Shown here: positions 1 through 8,539 of the stretch, one piece after another
Layout of the letters: each line of letters starts with the position of its first letter
Position numbering within the stretch: position 1 is the stretch's first letter
Assembly: GCA_030656615.1 (NCBI GenBank)
Contig: JAUSOY010000043.1
Coordinates: 54,968-118,967, forward strand
From: Bacteroidales bacterium
Lineage (GTDB): Bacteria > Bacteroidota > Bacteroidia > Bacteroidales > TTA-H9
Length of the DNA stretch: 64,000 nucleotides
Reading direction: 5' to 3'
Notes under the pieces: model-generated
Database searches by the model: none
What the model was told of the DNA's origin: nothing
What the model saw: the letters and a program-made list of their open reading frames with translations, nothing else
Translations under genes and position numbers: made by a program

Positions 1-1182
1 TCAGATCTTGAAATTCATGGCTGTTAACATATTGCCATAGACATTGTTAAGGGCAGCCAGGTTTTTAGTAAGCATATCAGCTTGTTGCTGGTATTTGTTT
101 GTCTGGTCAATAGAAACTCTCATTTGCATGAGGAAATCATCAAATGTCTGTTGCAGAGCGATAGATTTATCAGCCTGAGCAGAGGTTCCGATTAACTGCC
201 TTTCGAAGGCCTGATTCAGTTCATTGAGGGTTTCCTGATATTTATCTCCTACAACGACTGATTGTTTAAGTGAACCTAACATTTCGATATAGGTACCAGA
301 AGCCTGAGTTGATACATTCAACTGCTCTTCGGTAGTACGAAGCTGTAGTTCATAAATTGTATTAAGACTCGAAAGGCTTTTAGTGATTTTATTAATCTGT
401 TCGCGATAAGCGCCTCCGTCTTCGTAAGAAATATCAATAGCAGCAGCAGCTTTGGTAAGCATTTCAGCAGATTGAGCATATTTCTGATTCAGGTCAGAAG
501 CAGAAACTGCTGCCGACATGACCATTTCGTTAAGTCTTTCGCGCGACATAACTTCAGTTCTCATAGCATCAGCAGCCTGAGAATAAGCTGTTGAAAGGTT
601 TGATGCGCTCGAACCTACGCTTTGCAGCAAGGTGGAATGCTCGCCTGAAATTTGTGCTTCCAGATTCAGAGCATTGGCCGTTTTACGATAAGAATCAGTT
701 AATTCAGCAGCAGTACGTGATGCCCCTTTAACATTATTAACAAATTCATCATTGGCAACGGCAGCGGTCGACATGGATGAAATCCCTTGCACTGTTTCGT
801 TCAGATTCAACAGGCCAGCACCCAGGCTATTGATCAACTCTGGTTCAATTTTAGCATTTGAAAGCATTTTATCGAGCTCATGAGTCAGTCCTTTGGCGCC
901 AGGGGCCAAACCAAGTTCAGTCATATCCTCTTCGGTGTGATACATACCGGCAAGCTCAGGATATACCAAGCTCCAATCAGGTTCAACGTGGGGTGGTTCA
1001 AAAGCCGAGAAGAAAAAGATAACCGCTTCGGTAACCAAACCTACAAAGAGGAAAACATCGGCAAATTTAATATGGGTAATTTTAAACAGGGCACCAATAA
1101 TTACAATAGCCGCACCTATACCATATAGTTTGGACATGAAGTTTTTATATCCACGACTTTTTACAATGTTGCTCAGATTCAT
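1..1182 (-). CDS. gldL: Gliding motility / type IX secretion protein GldL (PorL)
   Basis: Inner membrane subunit of the proton-driven GldL-GldM motor that powers type IX secretion and, in gliders, surface motility. The N-terminus has two hydrophobic helices (about residues 20-38 and 42-60) followed by the PPHVEPDWSLVYPEL stretch typical of GldL. The rest (about 90-393) is a predicted coiled-coil-like cytoplasmic region rich in A, S, N, Q and L. At 393 residues it is longer than flavobacterial GldL (about 215) and closer to PorL-type proteins. The gene is complete: the stop codon occupies the first three bases of the window. It lies 51 bases downstream of gldK, so gldM and gldN are expected just off the left edge. 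Family assignment is firm; whether the host glides cannot be told. Confidence 0.93.
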   Translation of the reverse strand: MNLSNIVKSRGYKNFMSKLYGIGAAIVIIGALFKITHIKFADVFLFVGLVTEAVIFFFSAFEPPHVEPDWSLVYPELAGMYHTEEDMTELGLAPGAKGLTHELDKMLSNAKIEPELINSLGAGLLNLNETVQGISSMSTAAVANDEFVNNVKGASRTAAELTDSYRKTANALNLEAQISGEHSTLLQSVGSSASNLSTAYSQAADAMRTEVMSRERLNEMVMSAAVSASDLNQKYAQSAEMLTKAAAAIDISYEDGGAYREQINKITKSLSSLNTIYELQLRTTEEQLNVSTQASGTYIEMLGSLKQSVVVGDKYQETLNELNQAFERQLIGTSAQADKSIALQQTFDDFLMQMRVSIDQTNKYQQQADMLTKNLAALNNVYGNMLTAMNFKI

Positions 1183-1233
1183 GACTTTTGAGATTTGGAG
1201 TGTTGAATGATTATTAATAATGAGAATTGGTGT

Positions 1234-2655
1234 CTAGTTATAAACTTCGGAGGAACGTCCTGGCAAATCGTTTTTATTACGACCCAGATATGTTTGCACA
1301 CAACGAAATCCAATAAAACTTTTGGCAGAGTCCTGATATTCGTAAGAACGGGTACTTACCTGTAAGAAGTAGTTTACATCTTTCCATGAACCACCGCGGG
1401 TTACTTTACGCTTCATTACTGCGGGATCATCATTGCTCGCGTGATAAGTATATGAGGAGTTTAGATCCCAGGTAAAATTATAAGATGCTTCGTCAAATGC
1501 ACTGTTTGTCCATTCAGCAACATTTCCAGCCATATCGTACAAACCGAAATCATTCGGCGGATAATGCGCAACGATAACCGTATGTAGTCCGCCATCGGCT
1601 ACATAATTACCACGTGTTGGTTTAAAGTTAGCAAGGAAGCAACCCTTTTGATTTCTCAGGTAAGGTCCACCCCAAGGGTAGGCATTCAGTTCACTACCTC
1701 CACGAGCTGCCCATTCCCATTCCGATTCGGTAGGAAGACGGAAGTCGTTGACCAGAGTTTCTCCTTTACGTGCGCTCAGGTATGAGTTCATATATTCTGT
1801 TCTCCATACACAAAAAGCTTCAGCTTGTTTCCATGATACTCCAACTACAGGATAGTTATCATAAGCAGGATGCCAGAAATACGTCTTTGTCATGGGTTCA
1901 TTATATGAGTAGGTAAAATCACTAATCCATGCAAGAGTATCCGGATATACATTAATAACATCTTCCTTTACAAAAGCTCTTCGGTTGCCTTCGGCAGCAA
2001 TTTCCGGACGATATTTACCACGGGCAGCATCACCTGTCAGTTTCCCATTGGCATCACGATCGTCAAGCCAGCGATTTTCGGGGCGTGCAGCTTTGGGTAA
2101 ATCCAGCCAATAATAACGGTAAAACAATTTGCGTGTATCGATTTGTTTTCTACGGAAGAAACGTTCTTCTTCGGGCAAGAAAAGCTCTTCGAGCGGATTG
2201 GCGGCATCATCTTTCAACTTATCGCCTTTCCAGTCGATTTTCTGTTTCCAGTTAATTTTATTATACGTCTGGCTAACCCCATACTGTATTGGGTTTCCGT
2301 CTTTATCCGAAACAAAGTGTTCACCAAAATCTCCACCAGCAGCTCCAAGGATGGTGTGAGCCAATGAATCTCTGACCCAGTTGACAAACTGACGATACTC
2401 GTTATTTGTTATTTCAGTCTCATCCATATAGAAGGCTTGAACCGAAATTGTTTTCGGGTGATGAATTTGAGCGTAGGGTACGTCCTGATCACCGGCGCCC
2501 ATCGTATAACTCCCAATGGGAATAAATGACATACCATAGGGATCGGGCTGATAAAAGTCAGGCCTGTCGGGTACCCCGGTCAATTCGCCATTACCGGAAT
2601 TCCGGCAACTACTCAGGATGAGGATAAGAACGGGGAAAAAAAGCAGTTTTTTCAT
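1234..2655 (-). CDS. gldK: Gliding motility / type IX secretion lipoprotein GldK (PorK)
   Basis: Outer membrane lipoprotein that, with GldN/PorN, forms the periplasmic ring of the type IX secretion system. The first 17 residues form a lipoprotein signal ending in LSSC, with Cys17 as lipidation site. Residues about 40-460 are an FGE/sulfatase-modifying (SUMF1) fold, recognised from MSFIPIGSYTMG, YMDETEITNNEYRQF, DFRLPTESEWEWAARGG, GLYDMAGNVAEW and VTRGGSW. In GldK this fold is structural rather than enzymatic. The gene sits between a porP-like gene and gldL on the same strand, the classical porP-K-L order, with 79 bases to the former and 51 to the latter. Length (473) fits the family. Confidence 0.94.
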   Translation of the reverse strand: MKKLLFFPVLILILSSCRNSGNGELTGVPDRPDFYQPDPYGMSFIPIGSYTMGAGDQDVPYAQIHHPKTISVQAFYMDETEITNNEYRQFVNWVRDSLAHTILGAAGGDFGEHFVSDKDGNPIQYGVSQTYNKINWKQKIDWKGDKLKDDAANPLEELFLPEEERFFRRKQIDTRKLFYRYYWLDLPKAARPENRWLDDRDANGKLTGDAARGKYRPEIAAEGNRRAFVKEDVINVYPDTLAWISDFTYSYNEPMTKTYFWHPAYDNYPVVGVSWKQAEAFCVWRTEYMNSYLSARKGETLVNDFRLPTESEWEWAARGGSELNAYPWGGPYLRNQKGCFLANFKPTRGNYVADGGLHTVIVAHYPPNDFGLYDMAGNVAEWTNSAFDEASYNFTWDLNSSYTYHASNDDPAVMKRKVTRGGSWKDVNYFLQVSTRSYEYQDSAKSFIGFRCVQTYLGRNKNDLPGRSSEVYN

Positions 2656-2734
2656 ATCAACAACTGGTTATGTGGTTGTTACAATTGATTCCAATTCAGT
2701 GTTTTGCCACAAACGGACAAAATTAAGACTATTT

Positions 2735-3694
2735 TTACAAAAACCTCGTGTTTCTATAACTTTTAGGTGTTTTGTCCATTTCAATTTTAAAGTTGTAATT
2801 CAGCATGACCTCATGGCTTCCTTTGCTACCACCGGTGCTCATCCGCGAGGTAGTAAGGTCGTAGGCATAGCCGATTTGGAAGTTACGCCATTGAACACCA
2901 ACCATAAAGGCAAGTGCATCCTGAAAGCGATAGGATAAACCACCCCAGAACTTATTGTCGTATTTTACCAGTGCACTAAGGTCAAATTGAGTGCTACTAC
3001 CGTCCGATTTAATAAGCAAAGAAGGTTCCAGTTTATACAAAGGATAATCAGGAAAGATGTATTCATATCCTCCTTGCAGATAATAATGTCTGCGAAGGTT
3101 AAAGTTTTTTTCATCAACACCCATGGCCGAACCTGTCTGAATTAATTGTGAGGAAGAAAGGCCGAACCAATATTCGTTTTTTACCTGATAGAAAACCCCA
3201 AGACCCAAATCGAGTAACATGGTTTTCTCTTCTCCACTGGACAAGGCTGGATCTCCCCCGCTCTGCACAGCCGAGAACTTACTAAAATCAATTGTTTTAT
3301 TAAGAAATCCAATCTGTGGACCGAAAGCCAATTCCCCTTTGCCAAAGTTTGTCCGGTAGGCATACGAAAGACGCAGACCAATATTTTGTTCGAATCCTAA
3401 ACGATCGTTCATAATACTGGCACCCAACCCGCCGCCCAGAACATCTACCGGTGCGTCGATTGTAATGAAAAAGGTCTGTGGCGCAACTTTCTCGCCGTTA
3501 TTGTCTTTAAATCCCACCCATTGCTCCCTGAGTACACCAGTTACTGAAATTGCTTCAGAACTACCGGCGTATGCAGGATTCACAGCCATACGCGTAAACA
3601 TATTTTGCGTAAACTGTGCCTCCTGTTGCCCAAAGGCGGTCAGCGCGAGGAACATAACGAACAAGAAGCCGCTAAATTTGGCTAATGTGTTCAT
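2735..3694 (-). CDS. porP: Type IX secretion membrane protein of the PorP/SprF family
   Basis: Outer membrane beta-barrel that assists type IX secretion; the PorP member next to PorK-L-M-N is the core one, while SprF paralogues pair with individual cargo proteins. The sequence shows QEAQFTQNMFTRMAVNPAYAGS at the mature N-terminus (the MxNPAYAGS signature of the family), GLGASIMNDRLG and alternating strands to the C-terminus. An upstream in-frame ATG at 3727 exists, but the ATG at 3694 gives a clean signal peptide (cleavage near residue 22), so it is chosen. Position as first gene before gldK and gldL argues for the core component. A paralogue role cannot be excluded without phylogeny. Confidence 0.9.
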   Translation of the reverse strand: MNTLAKFSGFLFVMFLALTAFGQQEAQFTQNMFTRMAVNPAYAGSSEAISVTGVLREQWVGFKDNNGEKVAPQTFFITIDAPVDVLGGGLGASIMNDRLGFEQNIGLRLSYAYRTNFGKGELAFGPQIGFLNKTIDFSKFSAVQSGGDPALSSGEEKTMLLDLGLGVFYQVKNEYWFGLSSSQLIQTGSAMGVDEKNFNLRRHYYLQGGYEYIFPDYPLYKLEPSLLIKSDGSSTQFDLSALVKYDNKFWGGLSYRFQDALAFMVGVQWRNFQIGYAYDLTTSRMSTGGSKGSHEVMLNYNFKIEMDKTPKSYRNTRFL

Positions 3695-4065
3695 CCGATT
3701 GGCTATATACCCACTGAAATCGGGCATAAAATAACAAAAAATTATTCATCCATACAAAACTGCTGGTATCAGACTTCTTCTACCGACAGGTCATGTAAAA
3801 TTTAGCCATTCAGTAAATTTGGTTACACATTCTTTGAGTATACGTGTTATACACGTTTATTCATAAAAAGTTTCACCGAAACAAATTGAAATACACAATT
3901 GATTTATGCATAGTTCAACATCCTGAATGGCAAACAACAAGGCTTGCACTTGGTAAAAAAGTAAGTCATCTCCGGTACATTACAAAAGTAACAGAAATAT
4001 GCGCATATTATTGTATTTGCTTTTATAAAGATCACATTTTTTCGAGCTATTACAGTCATTTGAGT
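3695..4065. other. Intergenic region upstream of the porP-gldK-gldL genes
   Basis: No convincing gene. An 85-codon plus-strand reading frame (3844-4101) has no recognisable features and runs into the 3' end of the neighbouring gene. The stretch must hold the promoter of the minus-strand type IX operon, but no clear TAnnTTTG box was found. A perfect inverted repeat (6+6 bp with a 3-bp centre) lies at 3842-3856. Confidence 0.5.
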
Positions 4066-5397
4066 CTAAAAGAGAAAATTAAGTCCAATATACACTCCTG
4101 AATTTCCATCCCGTTTATCAATGGCACGTCCATAATCCACAGCAACAACAAAATTTTGATTCATTGCAAGCCGTAGTCCAAAACCAATCGATGGATGCCA
4201 TGCTTCCCCCGTTTCAGAAAAATATAAAACCCTTTCAACATCAGGAACAAGGTTCATATTGACCTCATGCTTTTTTACAACCCTCCCGGCATCAACAAAC
4301 GCAGAAAAGGCACCGTAAAAATTCTGTCTTAGTGCATATTTACGCCAGAACTTCCAGCGCATTTCAATATTTCCGTATGCAATAGCATCCCCCACAACAC
4401 GGTTCCGGAGAATGCCCCTCAGGCTTCTACTTCCTCCTAAGCCATCCACAGTGGTTGATCTTGGAAACGAATTAATCATATAGGATTGCATATAAAAAGG
4501 CGTTTTACCTGAGATGGTTCCCTGATACCCTCCTCTAACCGCTAGGGATAATACTTCATTAATTAATGTGAAGTATTGCCGATGAGTGGCGGAAATTTTG
4601 GTAAACGATTGATTAGCTCCCAAGCATTCCGGCGATATCGCTAAAATAACTTCCGACCACACTCCCGTCATTGGATTTGGCTCATTGTCCCGTGTGTCAT
4701 AAATAAGACCCAGCTTAATAAAGGATACTTTACCGCCATCCGCATCCGGAGCATCAATGAGTCCCCAGTCTTTATATTTTTGAAACAAACCCGGAACATC
4801 GGGCAATAAATCTTCTGGATCCTTACCTTTATTAAGGGCATCCAAATCAACATTAGCGGAAGCAATATCCATAAATGAAAATCCGATGAGTCCTAATAAA
4901 GATTTACCATTAATTTTTCGTTGAAATCCAACATCGGTTCTGAGTAAATTTCGACTTACGCGATAAAACATTCGAGAAACATAGTTCGGGTCACTATCTG
5001 TTTCCCATTCCGGATGATATAATGCATCATATCCATTAAACCCATAAAAATCCAAAGCTTGCTGTGTAAGATAGCTAAAATCAGCCGTTATACGTATATC
5101 GAAGGGCAACAGATACTTGGAATCGAAAAAGAGCTGATTTATTCCGCCTCCTTTCGTGGTACGGGCCCATTCGGTATAAATCGAGTATTTATAATCAGGA
5201 TACATCCTTCCGTCCCCGTAATTATAAATATTAGCAAGAGCACCATACTGGAAGCCCAAGTCCGAATTAAAAAGTACAGAGGGCAAGGCTCCTAAATTCC
5301 ATCCGGTTTTAACTTTCTCATTCCGGGACGTATCGGATTGGGCCGTAAGGGTGAGCACAGTACTAATCGCGATAATTAATAGTATAAAGCTTCGCAT
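4066..5397 (-). CDS. Omp85-superfamily outer membrane barrel (BamA/TamA C-terminal-like, no POTRA)
   Basis: Predicted 16-stranded outer membrane barrel of the bacterial surface antigen (D15) family. Visible are a signal peptide (about residues 1-19), a first barrel strand right after it with no room for POTRA domains, a YDTRDNEPNPMTG strand, the GGSRSLRGILRNR segment corresponding to the conserved L6 loop (LRGI in place of V/IRGY/F), and a C-terminal strand ending in Phe. At 443 residues it consists essentially of the barrel, unlike BamA (about 800). Such short Omp85 proteins are common in Bacteroidota and have no agreed substrate. It is a monocistronic minus-strand gene, divergent from the next one. 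Confidence 0.82.
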   Translation of the reverse strand: MRSFILLIIAISTVLTLTAQSDTSRNEKVKTGWNLGALPSVLFNSDLGFQYGALANIYNYGDGRMYPDYKYSIYTEWARTTKGGGINQLFFDSKYLLPFDIRITADFSYLTQQALDFYGFNGYDALYHPEWETDSDPNYVSRMFYRVSRNLLRTDVGFQRKINGKSLLGLIGFSFMDIASANVDLDALNKGKDPEDLLPDVPGLFQKYKDWGLIDAPDADGGKVSFIKLGLIYDTRDNEPNPMTGVWSEVILAISPECLGANQSFTKISATHRQYFTLINEVLSLAVRGGYQGTISGKTPFYMQSYMINSFPRSTTVDGLGGSRSLRGILRNRVVGDAIAYGNIEMRWKFWRKYALRQNFYGAFSAFVDAGRVVKKHEVNMNLVPDVERVLYFSETGEAWHPSIGFGLRLAMNQNFVVAVDYGRAIDKRDGNSGVYIGLNFLF

Positions 5398-5477
5398 ACG
5401 CTATTTATTTTAGGGAGTGAAAATACAAAAAACATACACAGTTATCCATGCACATGGCTCACACATTAAAAATGTCG

Positions 5478-5485
5478 TACTTTTG
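5478..5485 (+). promoter_or_regulatory. Putative -7 box of a Bacteroidota promoter
   Basis: The octamer TACTTTTG matches the Bacteroidota -7 consensus TAnnTTTG and lies about 88 bases before the ATG at 5573. No good -33 TTTG is seen at the usual spacing. Confidence 0.38.
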
Positions 5486-5572
5486 AATCCGGAAACAATA
5501 AATTGCATCTGCACCGTTTATGAGACGAATGCTAACTATTTTTCCAGATTTGATATTAAAAACAAGCAAGAA

Positions 5573-6238
5573 ATGAAGAAATCAATCCTTGTATTTTTCC
5601 TAATGATTATGACATCAGGCGTATTCGCACAGCAGCTTGAGCCTGGTGCTTTCCGTAAGTTTTCGCTGCAATTTGATCTTTTTACAGACATTTGGCAAAA
5701 GGCACCTGCCGAATTAAATGCCTCTGCCTTTAACCGTGGTATTAACATCTACGGTTTAATGAATAACCGGATAGGTGAAAGTCGTTTCGACTTTTCCTAT
5801 GGTGGAAGTATTGGCATACATAATCTTTATGGTGATGCTCTTCCGGAGGATCAAAACGGAAAAACCGTATTTGTGACCATTGATACAGCTCTATCGTATT
5901 CCAAAGCAAAAATCGTGTTAACCTATTTTGATTTTCCCCTCGAAATACGGTACCGTTCCAAAGGGGCGTTCAGGGCATATGCTGGTATTAAACTGGGCTT
6001 TTTATTACAAGCACACAGTAAATATACCGGTGATGATCCTGATGGACGTGGCTATGAGGTTACCATTAAACGTGACGATATCAGATATTTAAATCTTTGG
6101 CGTTATGTGGTATATGCCCGTGCAGGGTACAAATGGATTAATGTTTTTGGTTCGATGAATCTGAATCCTGTTTTTAAAGATGGCCAGGGTCCTGATATGT
6201 ATCCCATTTCCGTGGGTATAAGTATAACCCCTTTCTAA
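5573..6238 (+). CDS. Hypothetical secreted outer membrane beta-barrel protein
   Basis: A 221-residue protein with a clear signal peptide (KKSILVFFLMIMTSGVFAQQ, cleavage after residue 19 or 20). The mature part alternates aromatic and polar residues in strands (FSLQFDLFTDIW, FDFSYGGSIGIHNLY, KIVLTYFDFPLEIRYRS, YAGIKLGFLL, WRYVVYARAGYKWINVF) and ends in a Phe-terminated strand, as small outer membrane barrels (PorT/OMP_b-brl type) do. The open frame extends upstream to 5417, but the ATG at 5573 gives the signal peptide and a putative promoter lies between the two. The stop overlaps the stop of the convergent neighbour by 4 bases. No specific function is recognised. Confidence 0.7.
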   Translation: MKKSILVFFLMIMTSGVFAQQLEPGAFRKFSLQFDLFTDIWQKAPAELNASAFNRGINIYGLMNNRIGESRFDFSYGGSIGIHNLYGDALPEDQNGKTVFVTIDTALSYSKAKIVLTYFDFPLEIRYRSKGAFRAYAGIKLGFLLQAHSKYTGDDPDGRGYEVTIKRDDIRYLNLWRYVVYARAGYKWINVFGSMNLNPVFKDGQGPDMYPISVGISITPF

Positions 6239-6858
6239 GAAAACCAAAGCATACAAAAAACGATTAACATGCCTGCCATGTATCCGGCGAGAACCTGGAA
6301 AACATGGTGGGCTTTTGTTTTTAAGCGTGCCCAGCACACCAGCATTCCAATAACAAAAACAATTAGGAGAAGTATTCCCTTATGGGAAAGATCTCCGGGC
6401 CAGAAAAACATGGCAGCAGTCAGAGCACCAGCGGCTATTGCATGTAGACTTATCTTCCAGAATACACTGACTCCTCCGGCAAATACGATTGTAACAACAG
6501 AGGCCTGAAGGATTTTTACTAAAATTAAGGGCATCTGACTTTCAGAAAACATCCGGTGACATAGGCCATACAGTAATGCACTGATAAACAAAGGCAAAAC
6601 CCTTTGGCGATGATTTTGAATATATACATCGTCCACCCACTTCAGCTTGATTAGTAATAGTATTAATATGACCGGTGCTAAAAAAGTCATGATAAATACT
6701 AGAATGAACGATGACATCCTCGCAGCGATGGAGATTTCCATGGCAAAAACGGAGCCGGGAGAAAAATATAACATCCAGACCCAGGAAGGCATCAGCAGGG
6801 GATGAAAAAGAATTGATACGATACGGGCAAAACGTTCTGAAAAATATTTCATTTCCAT
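6235..6858 (-). CDS. PAP2-like integral membrane protein of unknown activity
   Basis: A 207-residue protein with about six hydrophobic segments. The C-terminal half resembles type 2 phosphatidic acid phosphatases: KISLHAIAAG sits where PSGH usually is, and RLKTKAHHVFQVLAGYMAG where SRxxxxxHxxxDVxxG is. The Arg and second His are kept but the first signature is degenerate and the Asp is replaced, so phosphatase activity is doubtful. Similar proteins are common beside housekeeping genes in Bacteroidota. The start lies 3 bases after the rpoN stop on the same strand, so the two are probably cotranscribed. A lipid or polyprenyl phosphate related role is inference only. Confidence 0.6.
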   Translation of the reverse strand: MEMKYFSERFARIVSILFHPLLMPSWVWMLYFSPGSVFAMEISIAARMSSFILVFIMTFLAPVILILLLIKLKWVDDVYIQNHRQRVLPLFISALLYGLCHRMFSESQMPLILVKILQASVVTIVFAGGVSVFWKISLHAIAAGALTAAMFFWPGDLSHKGILLLIVFVIGMLVCWARLKTKAHHVFQVLAGYMAGMLIVFCMLWFS

Positions 6859-6861
6859 AAG

Positions 6862-8364
6862 TTATAACTCGCGACGGAGGCGAGCCACTGGAATACTAAG
6901 CTGTTCGCGGTATTTTGCAATGGTACGACGGGCGATATTATACCCTTTTGTTTTAAGAATTTTCATCAACTCCTCATCAGTCACAGGCTTTTGCTTATCC
7001 TCTCCTTCAACGCAATCGGATAAAATTTTCTTTATTTCGCGGGTAGAAACTTCTTCACCACTATCATTTTGCAAAGACTCGGAGAAAAATGATTTTAAGA
7101 GAAAAATTCCAAAAGGCGATTGAACATACTTACTATTTGCTACTCTGGAAACTGTGGAAATATCAAGACCAACAATTTCAGCAATGTCTTTTAATATCAT
7201 CGGTCTGATATTTGTTTCATCACCAGTCAGAAAATAATTCCGCTGATAATCCATAATTGCCTTCATTGTGACCAACAAAGTATTCTGGCGCTGTCTGACT
7301 GCATCAATAAACCAACGTGCAGAGTCGATTTTTTGCTTTACAAACATTACGGCATCCTTCTGCTGATTGGTTTTCTTTCCCTTCGACTCAACAAACGTTT
7401 CCAAAATCTCATTATACGACCTACTTACCCGAAGTTCAGGAATATACCGATTATTGAGACTGAGTTCTAGTTCTCCATCATTATTGGTAATAATAAAATC
7501 GGGAATAATGTACTGATTGGACCGAACCGATTCTCCTGGTGAATTTCCGGGTTTAGGGTTCAGTTTAAGTATTTCATCAATAGCCTCTTTAAGATCCGCT
7601 TCCGTGAAACGCGCACGCTTCATTATTTTATCATAATGCTTTTTAGTAAACTCACTAAAATACCGATCAATAATCTGAATTGAATGCCGTACAGCAATGG
7701 TTTCGGGTTTTCGATGCAATTGCAGCAACAAACATTCGCGAAGTGAACGAGCTCCAACTCCCGGAGGTTCAAGTGTTTGAATAATTTGAAGGACTCCTTC
7801 CAACTCATTTTGGTTAGTCTGAATATTCTGCAAAAAGGCTAAATCGTCAATAATGGCCTCAAGTTCACGATTCAGATAGCCTGAATCGTCCAGGTTTCCA
7901 ATGAGGTGCAAGGCGATGGCATGAATATGGGGCTCCAGAATATACATCCCCAATTGTTGCATAAGATGTTCCTGGAAAGTATAACCGGAAGCAAACGGAA
8001 TTTCCCTTTGCTCATCATCTGGGCTTGAATTATTTGCCGACAGTTTGTAATCTGGAATTTCATCGTCGTCGATATAATCTTCCAAATCAAATTCATCTTC
8101 CTTATTTACAACCGGCTCATCGGGTTCTTTATCATTTTCAAAATCATCAGAGTCCTGACTCTCTTCATAATCAGGGCTTTCATTTGGATCCTGATATTCA
8201 TCATCTAAATCATCGGCAGCATCTTCCAAAGCGGGATTCTCTTCAATTTCCTGCTTTATTCTCTGTTCAAGAGCCATGGTAGGAATCTGCAGAAGCTTCA
8301 TCAGCAGAATCTGCTGAGGAGATAGTTTTTGTAGGAGTTTTTGTTGAAGACGCTGGTTTAACAT
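6862..8364 (-). CDS. rpoN: RNA polymerase sigma-54 factor RpoN
   Basis: Alternative sigma factor that needs AAA+ bacterial enhancer-binding proteins and recognises -24/-12 promoters. Region I is the Gln/Leu-rich N-terminus (RLQQKLLQKLSPQQILLMKLLQ, residues about 5-26). Region II (about 45-105) is strongly acidic, with runs of D and E. The core-binding domain follows, with EPPGVGARSLRECLLLQL near residues 198-215. The DNA-binding end has the RpoN box ARRTIAKYREQ near residues 478-488. Length 500 is normal. It starts the gene pair rpoN and PAP2-like. No enhancer-binding activator is in this window, so its targets lie elsewhere. Confidence 0.96.
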   Translation of the reverse strand: MLNQRLQQKLLQKLSPQQILLMKLLQIPTMALEQRIKQEIEENPALEDAADDLDDEYQDPNESPDYEESQDSDDFENDKEPDEPVVNKEDEFDLEDYIDDDEIPDYKLSANNSSPDDEQREIPFASGYTFQEHLMQQLGMYILEPHIHAIALHLIGNLDDSGYLNRELEAIIDDLAFLQNIQTNQNELEGVLQIIQTLEPPGVGARSLRECLLLQLHRKPETIAVRHSIQIIDRYFSEFTKKHYDKIMKRARFTEADLKEAIDEILKLNPKPGNSPGESVRSNQYIIPDFIITNNDGELELSLNNRYIPELRVSRSYNEILETFVESKGKKTNQQKDAVMFVKQKIDSARWFIDAVRQRQNTLLVTMKAIMDYQRNYFLTGDETNIRPMILKDIAEIVGLDISTVSRVANSKYVQSPFGIFLLKSFFSESLQNDSGEEVSTREIKKILSDCVEGEDKQKPVTDEELMKILKTKGYNIARRTIAKYREQLSIPVARLRREL

Positions 8365-8492
8365 AATAAAACATATAAGAAAAGCCAGTAGTTTGAAGAA
8401 ATAATACCGGACTGTTTCAACACAAAAATAAGCAAAGAAAGAATTATGTCAACACCCAAAGTAAAAAAGAAGCCTATTATAATATTAAAAAT

Positions 8493-8525
8493 ACGGAGGG
8501 CAGCTCTAAAAGAGCTGCCCTCCGT
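8493..8525 (-). terminator. Rho-independent terminator of asnS
   Basis: A perfect 15-bp stem (8493-8507 with 8511-8525) closed by an AAA loop; read on the minus strand it is followed by a T-rich tract (ATTTTTAATATT). It lies 15 bases past the asnS stop and separates asnS from rpoN. Confidence 0.85.
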
Positions 8526-8539
8526 TTAAGTCTACTCTA

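Noticed and set aside
3844..4101. 85-codon plus-strand frame between the Omp85-like and porP genes
   Set aside because: Composition is that of non-coding AT-rich DNA, and it overlaps the 3' end of the Omp85-like gene on the other strand.
5442..5450. DnaA-box-like nonamer TTATCCATG
   Set aside because: Only 7 of 9 match the consensus, no cluster of boxes is present, and no replication gene is nearby.
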